NCBI GenBank assembly: GCA_039105265.1
Contig: JAPFFF010000025.1
Span: forward strand, 484,098 to 548,097
Direction of reading: 5' to 3'
DNA length: 64,000 nucleotides
DNA from: Tritrichomonas musculus
Lineage: Eukaryota > Parabasalia > Tritrichomonadida > Tritrichomonadidae
Shown here: in pieces, positions 10,433 through 22,400 of the stretch
Position numbering within the stretch: the first letter of the stretch is position 1
Layout of the letters: every line of letters starts with the position of its first letter
The notes under the pieces: generated by a model
Told to the model about the DNA's origin: nothing
Databases searched by the model: none
Seen by the model: the letters and a program-made list of their open reading frames with translations, nothing else
Translations under genes and position numbers: made by a program

Positions 10433-11479
10433 GCTGATAACGGTTTATCATCATCATCCATTATTTTCTGTACAGATACTAATTTAATATCGTAATGTAA
10501 TTTTTTATCGTAACGTTTATTTTTTTTTTTTTTTTTTTAGAAAAATTTGAAAATATAAAAATCTAATTTTCTAAATATGTATTGAAGATAATTTATTATA
10601 AATTATATCAATATATTTGTTACGTAATAAGTAATATATCATATCATAATAAATATGAAATTCTTCCATATTGAGTGAGTTTTTCATTAAATAATTATTT
10701 ATTTAATATTAAATTTTTCATAAAATCAACTCAATAACGCAAATTAAAACATTTATCATGACATTTATTTGTCTCTATCAATGTTTTAAACCATATTTTT
10801 TCTGTAAATAGTAAACAAAAATTTGGAGAAAATAAGAATTTTAAACTTTTCTCAGTTGTTCGAATAATCTAACTTTTTTTGTTCTCCTTCCTATTTTTTC
10901 ATGATATAATTATTAATATTATTGATAGTTCACTGCCAACTATTATAACATATTTGTTATTTTAGAAAAAATCCTATAGGAAGCTTTAAAAATAGATCAC
11001 CTTGTTTTTGATTCTATATGTGAAAAATTTACTTAAATAAACTGTCTTTATGAATTCAAAAGTAAATGTTAAAATTACAAATGTATTGAAATTTTTGATA
11101 TTAACACTACTAACTCGGAAGGTTTGTCAAGAATAGTAAAACAGATATTTGATAAGAAGAGTAGTAAAACAGAGATTTGGTAAGTAGAGTAACAATTATG
11201 AAAGCCAGTATTGTAGGTATCATTATTTATTGACAGTACTGAGAATAGCAATTATGAAGATCACTATCAGAGAATAGCAAAAATAGAATCAGAAATGAGA
11301 ATAGCAAAAATAGATGTCACTATTGTAGGTAGCATGTGCGAAAGTCACTATTGCAGGTACCGTTTATGATTATCGATAGTGCTTCGCTCTTTTTCTCCAG
11401 TTCAATATTCTAATTTCAGAAATAGTGTAAAGTTGTCAGGCTCAAAAATGTTACCATTCGTGTCTCTGCGAACATGATA
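10433..11479. other. Intergenic; degenerate short repeats at 11125-11360
   Basis: No gene seen. A T-run lies at 10517-10538. Between 11125 and 11360 short phrases recur imperfectly: AATAGTAAAACAGA twice, GAATAGCAAAAATAGA twice, and TCACTATTG(T/C)AGGTA-like phrases three times. They sit just before the GC-richer RCC1 relic. Confidence 0.4.
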
Positions 11480-12132
11480 TAAACGATGGCCAATCTGTTT
11501 TTCTTGACATCGCTGATGAATATTCAGTGTCACTTTTCAGCGGTTGTGAATATGGAGCAGCGATCAGCGATAAAGGTGAAGTGATTTTCATCAACCATTC
11601 TATCGTCGGGTCTTCCAGCTGGCGAGAAAGCAGCGAGCCTCGCTATCTTGGAAAAATCAGTTTTTGCATTGAGTTTGAGCGGTCGAGTCTTTGAATCAAA
11701 TGTCGAGTCATCGAGCAGCGTCCTCCGATTTTCACCAGTTTCAGAACTGTCAGGCAAAGAAATTGTCTGCTTGTCAGGCATACGTCATCATTGCCTAGCA
11801 GTTAGCAGTGATGGTCGCGTCTTTGGTCGTGGATTTAAACGATTGTGGCCAACTCGGCCTCGGCAAAGGAATACGCTATGTTTCGTCTTTCACAGAGATT
11901 TCGTCACTTTTCAGTCATAAAATCAGGGCAGCTTACGCTGGAGGTTCACATTCACTTTTCGAGACACGAGAAGGAAAAATTATCTCTTGTGGATACAACG
12001 ATCATGGTCAGCTCCTCCTCAGCTATGTCTCAAGAGGCGAATATGTTTGATCAAAAGTGGAGCCACATTCTGCACTGCAGGATACCACGCGAGCTTTGTT
12101 TTCATCGGTTGTGATCCACACCAAACAGGGTA
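11480..12132 (+). pseudogene. RCC1-repeat protein pseudogene
   Basis: Three overlapping frames give consecutive RCC1-type blades: EYGAAISDKGEVIFI; then SVFALSLSGRVFES and HCLAVSSDGRVFGRG (from 11648); then NDCGQLGLGK, GGSHSLFETREGKIISCG and NDHGQLLL (11808-12050). A fourth short piece near 12050-12130 (AGYHASFVFIGCDPHQTG by frame) ends it. At least three frame changes break the gene, near 11650, 11830 and 12045. RCC1-repeat proteins form a seven-bladed propeller used as GTPase exchange factors or scaffolds; only part of one propeller is present. The stretch is clearly GC-richer than its surroundings, which may reflect the original codon use. Host-type decayed gene. Confidence 0.7.
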
Positions 12133-12679
12133 ATCTAGAATCACTAATAACAACCAAAAAATGACGAAATGCAACAAACTAGTGAAATTGTTTTGAAATC
12201 TAGGTTTAAAATTAGCCATTTCATAACAAAGTAATAATAAAAAAAATTTTATTTATTATAAGTGAATATTTATTTTTTTCTCCTGGTCTCTTCCATGCAT
12301 CACTTTGGTTTGAATTTGTATTTCTACTAGATTGTGATGTGTCTGCATTGGAATTTGTATGATTTCTTCATCCATCAAATCGTTTTTGTGGTGCTTTGAA
12401 TGAAATAATTGATTTTCAGAAATCTTTAAAAATGAATTTCTAATTATCTATTTAATATATAAAATAAAATCGTTAAAACTTTAAAAATACTTATTTTATT
12501 GTCCAATAATGATTAGAATATTATTTTACGAACTAGTAAACAAGATATTCAATTTTTTTTTCTATTATAGAAATATTAAATTAAACTGAATTTTCATAAT
12601 TTAATTTCTGATATCAATTCAATATTTCAGAAAAAATTGAAACATTTTGAAAGACGATAATTTTGAAAATTTTTCCATA
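12133..12679. other. Intergenic, nothing recognised
   Basis: AT-rich spacer between the RCC1 relic and the pseudokinase gene. I see no coding sequence, repeat family or RNA in it. Confidence 0.5.
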
Positions 12680-12687
12680 TCATTTTT
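12680..12687 (+). promoter_or_regulatory. Initiator (Inr) of the pseudokinase gene
   Basis: TCATTTTT with the likely +1 A at 12682, 16 bases before the ATG at 12698. It matches the trichomonad initiator TCA(+1)YTW. It argues against the earlier in-frame ATG at 12647, which would lie upstream of the transcript. Confidence 0.6.
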
Positions 12688-12697
12688 ATTTATTTCT

Positions 12698-13735
12698 ATG
12701 AGTTCTGATAAATTTATTGGAAAAAGAATTGGTATTTTTAAAATTTTAAATAAAATAGACGATGGAACGTATTCAACGGTCTATCTAGCTGAAGAAGATA
12801 TTCCATTATCAAATAGATCAAAAGATAAAAAAACAGAAATCAAAGAGAATAAAAAAACAAAGAGTAATTTTTGGCGTAAATTACCTTTATTAAGACGATA
12901 TGTTGCATGCAAGATCATTTCAAGAGAAAAAATCGAAAAGAGAAATTTATTAGAGAGATTGGGACAAGAAATCCGAGTCAGCAAATTAATGCATCATCCT
13001 AATGTTCTTCATTTTATTGATTTTCAAAAAGATGACTCATATTTTTATATATTTCAAGAATATGTTCCATGTGGAGAACTTTTTCATATGATTCAAAAAA
13101 ATGGCAAATATTCAGAAGAGAAAGCTGCTATTTTATTTAAGCAAATACTATTAGGAGTTCAATATATTCATTCATTATGCATTGCACATTGCAATTTAAA
13201 GCCTCAAAATATACTTGTTGATCAGTTTGAGCGAATTAAAATAGGTAATTTTGGAGTCTCAAAAGTATTTTTAAAAGATACCTGGCTCACTAAAATTCCA
13301 CATGGCTCCTCGTATTATTTATCGCCAGAAAGTATCGGTGGCTATCCTTATGATGCTAAAAAAAGTGATATTTGGTCATGTGGAGTTATATTGTATATAT
13401 TAACAACTGGATCTCTTCCGTGGACTGAAAGAGATAAACCAGATTTATTAAATCAAATTAAAAAGGGTGATTATCTTCGCCCTTTGAATGTTTCAGAAAA
13501 TTGTTCGAATTTAATTTCTAGATTAATGACAGTTGATGTCAATCAAAGAATTACAATTGAAGAAGCTTTAACTCATCCATTTTTGGATAAAGTTGATGTA
13601 CCTAGTGCAAAAATTGATCTTGATTTTATAACACCAAGATATGAATTAAAAAGTAATGTAAAAAATCATCTTAAGCATAAGAAAGAAATGAAAAGCAAAA
13701 AAGTTGATAAAAAGAAAGAAGCAAATAGATTATAA
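12698..13735 (+). CDS. CAMK-like protein kinase homologue with both catalytic Asp replaced (pseudokinase)
   Basis: 345 residues from the ATG at 12698 (chosen because of the initiator just upstream). The whole kinase fold is present: a weak glycine loop DDGTYSTVY (residues 21-29), a charged insert before beta-3, VACKII with Lys72, an alpha-C Glu91, hinge FQEYVPCGELFHMI, a SPE in place of APE, DIWSCGVILYILTTGSLPW, and the final LTHPFL. The catalytic-loop HRD reads HCN (residues 164-166) and DFG reads NFG (184-186), so both essential Asp are Asn (AAT at 13193-13195 and 13247-13249). The residue numbers happen to equal those of PKA (K72, E91, 166, 184). Overall it is closest to the CAMK/SNF1-like kinases common in trichomonads. 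With both Asp lost, phosphotransfer is unlikely; a scaffold or allosteric role is inferred. The C-terminal tail is Lys-rich. The reading frame is intact. Confidence 0.85.
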   Translation: MSSDKFIGKRIGIFKILNKIDDGTYSTVYLAEEDIPLSNRSKDKKTEIKENKKTKSNFWRKLPLLRRYVACKIISREKIEKRNLLERLGQEIRVSKLMHHPNVLHFIDFQKDDSYFYIFQEYVPCGELFHMIQKNGKYSEEKAAILFKQILLGVQYIHSLCIAHCNLKPQNILVDQFERIKIGNFGVSKVFLKDTWLTKIPHGSSYYLSPESIGGYPYDAKKSDIWSCGVILYILTTGSLPWTERDKPDLLNQIKKGDYLRPLNVSENCSNLISRLMTVDVNQRITIEEALTHPFLDKVDVPSAKIDLDFITPRYELKSNVKNHLKHKKEMKSKKVDKKKEANRL

Positions 13736-14232
13736 TATATAAACATTTCCCCTTTAATCAAAGCAAATGAAATAGTAATTATTAATTATCCTTTAAGCCT
13801 TTCACAATTGTAAAATCATTAAATGATTATAATCATTTAATCTTGATTTAAAGTTTTCAACGAATCCGTGAATCCTCCATAATAGCCAAAAAAAAGCTTT
13901 GATATAAAATTACTATATTTCAATATAATAAATACATTCCTAGTAACTAAAAAAATATTTTGAAATGCTTTCATATGTTGAAATAATAATCATTAGTATT
14001 TAAATTTCCATAGTTATGCACATTTTACTAAAATATATAATTGAATTATTTTATTTATATGCTCTGATCAATTATTTTTCAAAATACTTACTTAATTTTA
14101 GTTATCTAAAATTATAATTTTTAAAATATATTGTATATTTATCTTATAATGACGAGATATTTATTATTTTATTTGGCTTTTAATATGTACGATAAAGGCT
14201 CTTTCAATTAAAATCTCGTTAAAAGCATAATT
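13736..14232. other. Intergenic, nothing recognised
   Basis: AT-rich spacer with no coding, repeat or RNA signal that I can support. Confidence 0.5.
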
Positions 14233-15116
14233 ATGAGTTTTCAAGCCTATTTGGACACAATGAAGGATATTCAAGATAATATTTTGAATTTTCTTGAAGA
14301 AGAAGTCAATTCAGAAGAAAATTTCTTAATTCTTGAAAAAATATTTAAAGATACCAAAATAAGTGATAACATATATGATATTTTATCATTACTACACTTA
14401 ATTTCCAGAATTTGGAATAACAGCTATCGTTTTCCTAACTTTTTCAGCAAACTCGAAAGAATTTTGCTAATTTTCAAAAAAGATATTAAAAAATATTTTT
14501 CAAATTCAGAAATATTCAATATTTTTAAGAGCAACAAGAGGATTCTTTTATTTCTTATTGAACAACAAATAATAGTTTTTGATGAAAACATAGCTAAAAA
14601 AATTGCATGTACATACAAATACATAGAGGCCAAATATCCACAGTATTTTCAGCCAGAAATTCAACCATTCATCAATGAAAAATGATTCCCAAAATATGAT
14701 TCAAAAGACAGTATATTAGAGTATAATAAATGGGTTGAAGAGTTAAAGAAAGAATTACCCGAGAATTTTTATGAAAAACGAAAAGAAGGCGAAAATGACA
14801 GTCAAATTTGTGAATTGATTCGAAAAGACCTGATTACGGAATTTGTTGCGTACGCTACGCGAAATGATGTTTTGTATGACGACAAAATTCAGCCATCGAT
14901 TTATGAAACGAATTTATTTTGTTTCATGAACCAAGATGAAGGATTTTCATTGATTGAGTATGCTGTATTTTTTGGCTCAATTCAAATATTTAACTACTTG
15001 CGACTTGAAGGTGTTGAATTGAAGCCATCATTGTGGTATTTTGCTATTCATGGTAGAAATTCAGAAATAATTCACTTTCTGGAAGACAATCATGTTGAAA
15101 TAAAGGATAAGTCATA

Positions 15117-16024
15117 AACTAAATTCCAAAAACTGGACCTCTCAATTTTTTTAAATATATAGAATTTTTTCAAAGCTTCTTTTAAATTTTGAATGATATT
15201 GAAATTTTGTTTACTTTCATTATGGGCTCAGGCTTTTCAGCAACCAAAATCAAATTCATTATAATTCCTTAAGCCAAGATGATAAATATGATAAATCTGA
15301 TCATTCTACTCGGTCCCGAAAACAAACAAATAAGATCAAAGATAATCAAAAATTATGTAGTGATCAAGATTAATATTCCGACAAATCCTTAAACCAAGAT
15401 GATAATTATGATAAATCTGATCATTCTTCTCGATCCCGAAAACAAACAAATAAGATCAAAGATAATCAAAAATTATGTAGTGATCAAGATTAATATTCCG
15501 ACAAATCCTTAAACCAAGATGATAATTATGATAAATCTGATCATTCTACTTGATCACCAAACCAAACAACTGAGATCGAAGATAATCAAAATATACAGAA
15601 TTTACAGCATCAAGCTCCAATTTCACCATCAATTAGCAGCATAGGTACTTTTAATCAAGTGAATCAGATGAATAGTTCACCACCAATTTGAACTTGAAAG
15701 TATCATAGAATATTTAAGAAATAATGAAAATGAAGAAGAATATGTAGAATTTGAAGAAGAAGAAGAGGAAAAAGAGGAAAAAGAAGAGAATTGTACCGAT
15801 GATGAAATAATGAATCCATAGCAATTTTTTATTCAATTTTCTTTCACAATTCAAATATATTGAATTTTTTATATAAAAAACTATTCAATTTTTCAATATA
15901 TATTTAATTTTTGAAAGTTCCAAAAACTGGACCTCTGAAATAGAAAATAATGTTATCAAATTAAAAAATAATATTTTGAATTTCCCACAAATAAATTGAG
16001 AGGTCCAGTTTTTGGAATCCAGTT
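15117..16024. mobile_element. 908-bp nonautonomous TA-flanked DNA element in the DUF3447 gene
   Basis: Terminal inverted repeats of about 32 bp begin AACTAAATTCCAAAAACTGG (left) and, on the other strand, AACTGGATTCCAAAAACTGG (right), both continuing into a shared ACCTCTCAATTT. TA flanks both ends (15115-15116 and 16025-16026), the target duplication of Tc1/mariner-type elements. An extra copy of the terminal sequence at 15917-15941 faces the right end, so the last ~109 bp can fold on itself. Inside are three 120-bp tandem units and a low-complexity, acidic coding-like stretch with stops (15700-15822), but no transposase. It must have been mobilised by an enzyme made elsewhere. Confidence 0.8.
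15271..15600 (+). repeat. 120-bp tandem repeat inside the element
   Basis: Units begin at 15271, 15391 and 15511 (AA[GA]CCAAGATGATAAxTATG), the third incomplete. The first two copies are nearly identical. 120 is a multiple of three, and all units read as a hydrophilic peptide (YDKSDHSTRSRKQTNKIKDN) in one frame, with a stop near each unit end. Confidence 0.8.
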
Positions 16025-16439
16025 TATAAACAAGTCTTTTATGAATCAATCAAATGCCACCACAACGACATTGCAAATTACTTCATAAACTACTTTTTAC
16101 AAAATGATGAAGAAAATTCACAGGAAACAATCAGTAAATGTCTCATATATTATAATTTCGCCTTTTTGAAGAATGAGTCCATTAATGAATCTTCATTTTG
16201 CAACTTGTGCAAGTACGATTATTGTGCACTTGTTGATATTATTTTGAAAAACAAAAATATAGACGTAAACAAAACAAAAATTTTCAATATTCTGTTAATA
16301 CAATTTCAATTGATAATTATTTGATTATGTTGAAATCATATATTTCAATAAAATTCAAAATCATATCTTTCGATGGAATTCAATATCTTATAATTCAATA
16401 GAATTCAAAATATTATCTTTCAATGAAGTTTTAATAGGT

Positions 16440-19400
16440 TAATAATTTATAAGACAGCATTATTTTTGGCAATTGAAAAAGAAAATATTGAAATTGTGAA
16501 ACTTTTATTAACTAATGACAAACTTGACATCAACCTTGGATATATTTATCTTAATTTATTATAAAATTCAAAATCATATTTTTGAATGAAATTCCAAATC
16601 ATATATTTCAATGCTATTCAAAATCATATCTTTCAATGGAATTCAAAATCATATTTTTCGATGATATTTGAACTCATTTTTTTCAATGAAATTTTGATAT
16701 AATAATAATTTATGTGACAGCATTATATTTAGCAGTTGGCATAGAAAATATTGAAATTGTCAAACTTTTATTAACTAATGACAAACTTGACATCAATCTT
16801 GGATATATTTATCTTAATTTATTATAAAATTCAAAATCATATCTTTAAATGAAATTCAAAATCATATCTTTGAAAAAAATTCCAAATCATATATTTCAAT
16901 GCTATTCAAAATCATATATTTCAATATAATTCTAAATTATATCTTTCGATGGAATTCAAAATTATATTTTGCAATGAAATTCTAAATCATATATTTCAAT
17001 GAAATTTTGATATAGTAATAATTTATGTGACAGCATTATTTTTGGCAGTTGAAAAAGAAAATATTGAAATTGTCAAACTATTATTAACCAATGACAAACT
17101 TGACATCAATCTTGGATATATTTTTCTTTATTTTTTATAAAATTCAATAACATATTTTTGAATATCATTCAAAATCATATATCTCAATAAAATTCAAAAT
17201 CATATCTCTCAATGACATTCATAATAACATATTTCAATGATATTTGAAATCATGTTTTTCAATAAAATTTTAATAGATTAATAATTAATAAATCTGCATT
17301 ATATTTAGCAGTTGAAAAAGAAAACATCGAAATTGTCAAACTAATATTAACTAATGACAAACTTGACATCAATCTTCTTAATGTTTTCTTTTATTTATTT
17401 TAATAGAATTCAAAATTATATCATTCAATGGAATTCAAAATCATATATTTCAATAGCATTACAAATCATATAATTCAATAACATTCAAAACTATATTTTT
17501 TAATGAAATTTTGATATAATAATAATTTATAAGACAGCATTATATTTAGCAGTTGAAAAAGAAAATATTGAAATTGTGAAACTTTTATTAACCAATGACA
17601 AACTTGACATCAATCTTCTTAATATTTGTCTTATTTTTTATAAAATTCAAAATCATATTTTTGAATATCATTCAATATCATATATTTCAATAGAATTCAA
17701 AATCATATCTTTCAACGCCATTCAAAATCATATCATTAAATAAAATTCAAAATCATATCTTTCAATACCATTCAAAATCATATCATTAAATAGAATTCAA
17801 AATCATGTCATTCAATAAAATTCAAAATCATGTCATTCAATAAAATTCAAAATCATGTGATTCAATAAAATTCAAAATATTATCTTTTAATATAATTCAA
17901 AATCATATCTTTTAATATAATTCAAAATCATATAATTCGATAGAATTCAAAATATTATCTTTCGATGAAATTTTTATAGGTTAATAATTTATAAATCTGC
18001 ATTATTTTTGGCAGTTGAAAAAGAAAACATTGAAATTGTGAAACTTTTATTAACCAATAAGAACCTTGACATCAATATTCTTAATATTTTTCAATTTTTT
18101 TATAAAATTCAATATCATATTATTCAATGGAATTCGAAATCATATCATTCAATGAAATTCGAAACCATATCATTCAATGGAATTCTAAATCATATCATTC
18201 AATAACATTCAAAACTAATATTTTTTAATGAAATTTTGATATAATAATAATTTATAAGACAGCATTATATTTGGCAGTTGAAAAAGAAAATATTGAAATT
18301 GTGAAGCTTTTATTAACTAATGACAAACTTGACATTAATCTTCATAATATTTATCATATTTTTTATAAAATTCAAAATTATATCATTCAATAGAATTTAT
18401 AATCATATCTTTAAATAAAATATCAATCCATATATTTCAATACTATTCGAATTTATATATTTCAGTGAAATTCAAAATCATATCATATAATAACATTTAA
18501 ATTCATAAAATTCAATTTTATTCAAAATCATATTTTTCAAAAACATTCAAAAACGTATCATTCAATGAAATTCAAAATTGTCTCATTCAATATCATTCAA
18601 AATCATATCTTTCAATAGAATTCAAAATTCTATCTTTGAATGAAATTTTAATATAATAATAGTTTATATTACAGCATTATATTTGGCAGTTGAAAAAGAA
18701 AACATTGAAATTGTCAAACTATTATTAACCAATGACAAACTTGCCATCAATCTTGGATATATTTTTCTTTATTTTTTATAAAATTCAATAACATAATTTT
18801 GAATATCATTCAAAATCATATATTTCAATATAATTCAAAATCATATCTTTCGATGGAATTCAAAATCATATCTTTCGATGGAATTCAAAACCATATATTT
18901 AGATGGTATTTGAAATCATGTTTTTCAATGAAATTTTGATATAATAATAATTTATAAGACAGCATTATATTTGGCAGTTGAAAAAGAAAACATTGAAATT
19001 GTCAAACTTTTATTAACTAATGACAAACTTGATATCAATCTTCTTAATATTTTTCTTTATTTATTTTAATAAAATTCAAAATCATATCAATTAATATTAT
19101 TCTAAATCAAATCTTTCAATGGAATTTAAAATTATATTTTTGATGGAATTCAAAATTATATTTTGCAATGAAATTCTAAATCATATATTTCAATGGAATT
19201 TTAATAAGTTAATAATTAATTTGACAGTATTATTTTTGGCAGTTGAAAAAGAAAATATTGAAATTGTCAAACTATTATTAACCAATGACAAACTTGACAT
19301 CAATCTTGGATATATTTTTCTTTATTTTTTATAAAATTCAATAACATAATTTTGAATATCATTCAAAATCATATATTTCAATATAATTCAAAATCATATC

Positions 19401-22400
19401 TTTCGATGGAATTCAAAATCATATCTTTCGATGGAATTCAAAACCATATATTTAGATGGTATTTGAAATCATGTTTTTCAATGAAATTTTGATATAATAA
19501 TAATTTATAAATCTGCATTATATTTAGCAGTTGAAAAAGAAAACATTGAAATTGTGAAACTTTTATTAACCAATGACAAACTTGACATCAATCTTCTTAA
19601 TGTTTTCTTTTATTTATTTTAATAGAATTCAAAATTATATCATTCAATGGAATTCAAAATCATATATTTCAATAGCATTACAAATCATATAATTCAATAA
19701 CATTCAAAACTATATTTTTTAATGAAATTTTGATATAATAATAATTTATAAGACAGCATTATATTTAGCAGTTGAAAAAGAAAATATTGAAATTGTGAAA
19801 CTTTTATTAACCAATGACAAACTTGACATCAATCTTCTTAATATTTGTCTTATTTTTTATAAAATTCAAAATCATATTATTCAATAGAATTCGAAATCAT
19901 ATCATTCAATGGAATTCTAAATCATATATTTCAATAACATTAAAAATCAAAACATTCAATAACATTCAAAACTATATTTTTCAATGAAATTTTTATAATA
20001 TAATTTATGTGACAGCACTATGTTTAGCTGTTGAAAAAGAAAATATTGAAATTGTCAAATTATTATTAACCAATGACAAACTTGACATCAATCTTCTTAA
20101 TATTTTTAATAATTTTTTTTATAAAATTCAATAACATATTTTTGAATATCATTCAAAATCATATATTTCAATAGAATTCAAAATCATATATTTCAACACC
20201 ATTCAAAATCATATCATTAAATAAAATTCAAAATCATATCTTTCAATACCATTCAAAATCATATCATTAAATAGAATTCAAAATCATGTCATTCAATAAA
20301 ATTCAAAATCATGTCATTCAATAAAATTCAAAATCATATCATTCAATAAAATTCAAAATCATGTCATTCAATAAAATTCAAAATCATGTGATTCAATAAA
20401 ATTCAAAATATTATCTTTTAATATAATTCAAAATCATATCTTTTAATATAATTCAAAATCATATAATTCGATAGAATTCAAAATATTATCTTTCGATGAA
20501 ATTTTTATAGGTTAATAATTTATAAATCTGCATTATTTTTGGCAGTTGAAAAAGAAAACATTGAAATTGTGAAACTTTTATTAACCAATAAGAACCTTGA
20601 CATCAATATTCTTAATATTTTTCAATTTTTTTATAAAATTCAATATCATATTATTCAATGGAATTCGAAATCATATCATTCAATGAAATTCGAAACCATA
20701 TCATTCAATGGAATTCTAAATCATATCATTCAATAACATTCAAAACTAATATTTTTTAATGAAATTTTGATATAATAATAATTTATAAGACAGCATTATA
20801 TTTGGCAGTTGAAAAAGAAAATATTGAAATTGTCAAACTTTTATTAACTAATGACAAACTTGATATCAATCTTCTTAATATTTTTCTTTATTTATTTTAA
20901 TAAAATTCAAAATCATATCAATTAATATTATTCTAAATCAAATCTTTCAATGGAATTTAAAATTATATTTTTGATGGAATTCAAAATTATATTTTGCAAT
21001 GAAATTCTAAATCATATATTTCAATGGAATTTTAATAAGTTAATAATTAATTTGACAGTATTATTTTTGGCAGTTGAAAAAGAAAATATTGAAATTGTCA
21101 AACTATTATTAACCAATGACAAACTTGACATCAATCTTGGATATATTTTTCTTTATTTTTTATAAAATTCAATAACATAATTTTGAATATCATTCAAAAT
21201 CATATATTTCAATATAATTCAAAATCATATCTTTCGATGGAATTCAAAATCATATCTTTCGATGGAATTCAAAATCATATTATTCGATGATATTTGAAAT
21301 CATTTTTCTCAATGAAATTTTGATATAATAATAATTTATGTGACAGCATTATATTTAGCAGTTGAAAAAGAAAACATTGAAATTGTCAAACTTTTATTAA
21401 CCAATGACAAACTTGCCATCAATCTTGGATATATTTTTCTTTATTTTTTATAAAATTCAATAACATATTTTTGAATATCATTCAAAATCATATATTTCAA
21501 TATAATTCAAAATCATATCTTTCGATGGAATTCAAAACCATATATTTAGATGGAATTCAAAACCATATATTTAGATGGTATTTGAAATCATGTTTTTCAA
21601 TGAAATTTTGATATAATAATAATTTATAAGACAGCATTATATTTGGCAGTTGAAAAAGAAAACATTGAAATTGTCAAACTTTTATTAACTAATGACAAAC
21701 TTGATATCAATCTTCTTAATATTTTTCTTTATTTATTTTAATAAAATTCAAAATCATATCAATTAATATTATTCTAAATCAAATCTTTCAATGGAATTTA
21801 AAATTATATTTTTGATGGAATTCAAAATTATATTTTGCAATGAAATTCTAAATCATATATTTCAATGGAATTTTAATAAGTTAATAATTAATTTGACAGT
21901 ATTATTTTTGGCAGTTGAAAAAGAAAATATTGAAATTGTCAAACTATTATTAACCAATGACAAACTTGACATCAATCTTGGATATATTTTTCTTTATTTT
22001 TTATAAAATTCAATAACATAATTTTGAATATCATTCAAAATCATATATTTCAATATAATTCAAAATCATATCTTTCGATGGAATTCAAAATCATATCTTT
22101 CGATGGAATTCAAAATCATATTATTCGATGATATTTGAAATCATTTTTCTCAATGAAATTTTGATATAATAATAATTTATGTGACAGCATTATATTTAGC
22201 AGTTGAAAAAGAAAACATTGAAATTGTCAAACTTTTATTAACTAATGACAAACTTGACATCAATTTTCTTAATATTTTTCTTTATTTATTTAGATAAAAT
22301 TCAAAATCATAACATTCAATGGAATTCAAAATTATAACATTCGATGGAATTCAAAATCATATATTTCAATAGCATTACAAATCATATAATTCAATAACAT

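Larger units (their letters stand above)
14233..16320 (+). pseudogene. DUF3447-ankyrin gene, 5' half, split by an element and an early stop
   Basis: ATG at 14233 opens a paralogue of the gene at 1688-2908. The N-terminal helical region runs to 14682, where a TGA (14683-14685) interrupts the frame; the same frame then continues (EELKKELPENFYEKRKEG, then SLIEYAVFFGSIQIFNYL, the DUF3447 segment) to about 15114. A 908-bp element lies in the codon after KDKS (15117-16024). Beyond it the frame resumes as KQVFYESIKCHHNDIANYF and continues to KNKNIDVNKTKIFNIL near 16310, where the cassette array starts. Removing the element and one TA copy restores a Tyr codon and the exact length of the paralogue (KDESYEECLIEAFKC there). 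So the gene was coding when the element arrived. Probably no longer able to make the full protein. Confidence 0.8.
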
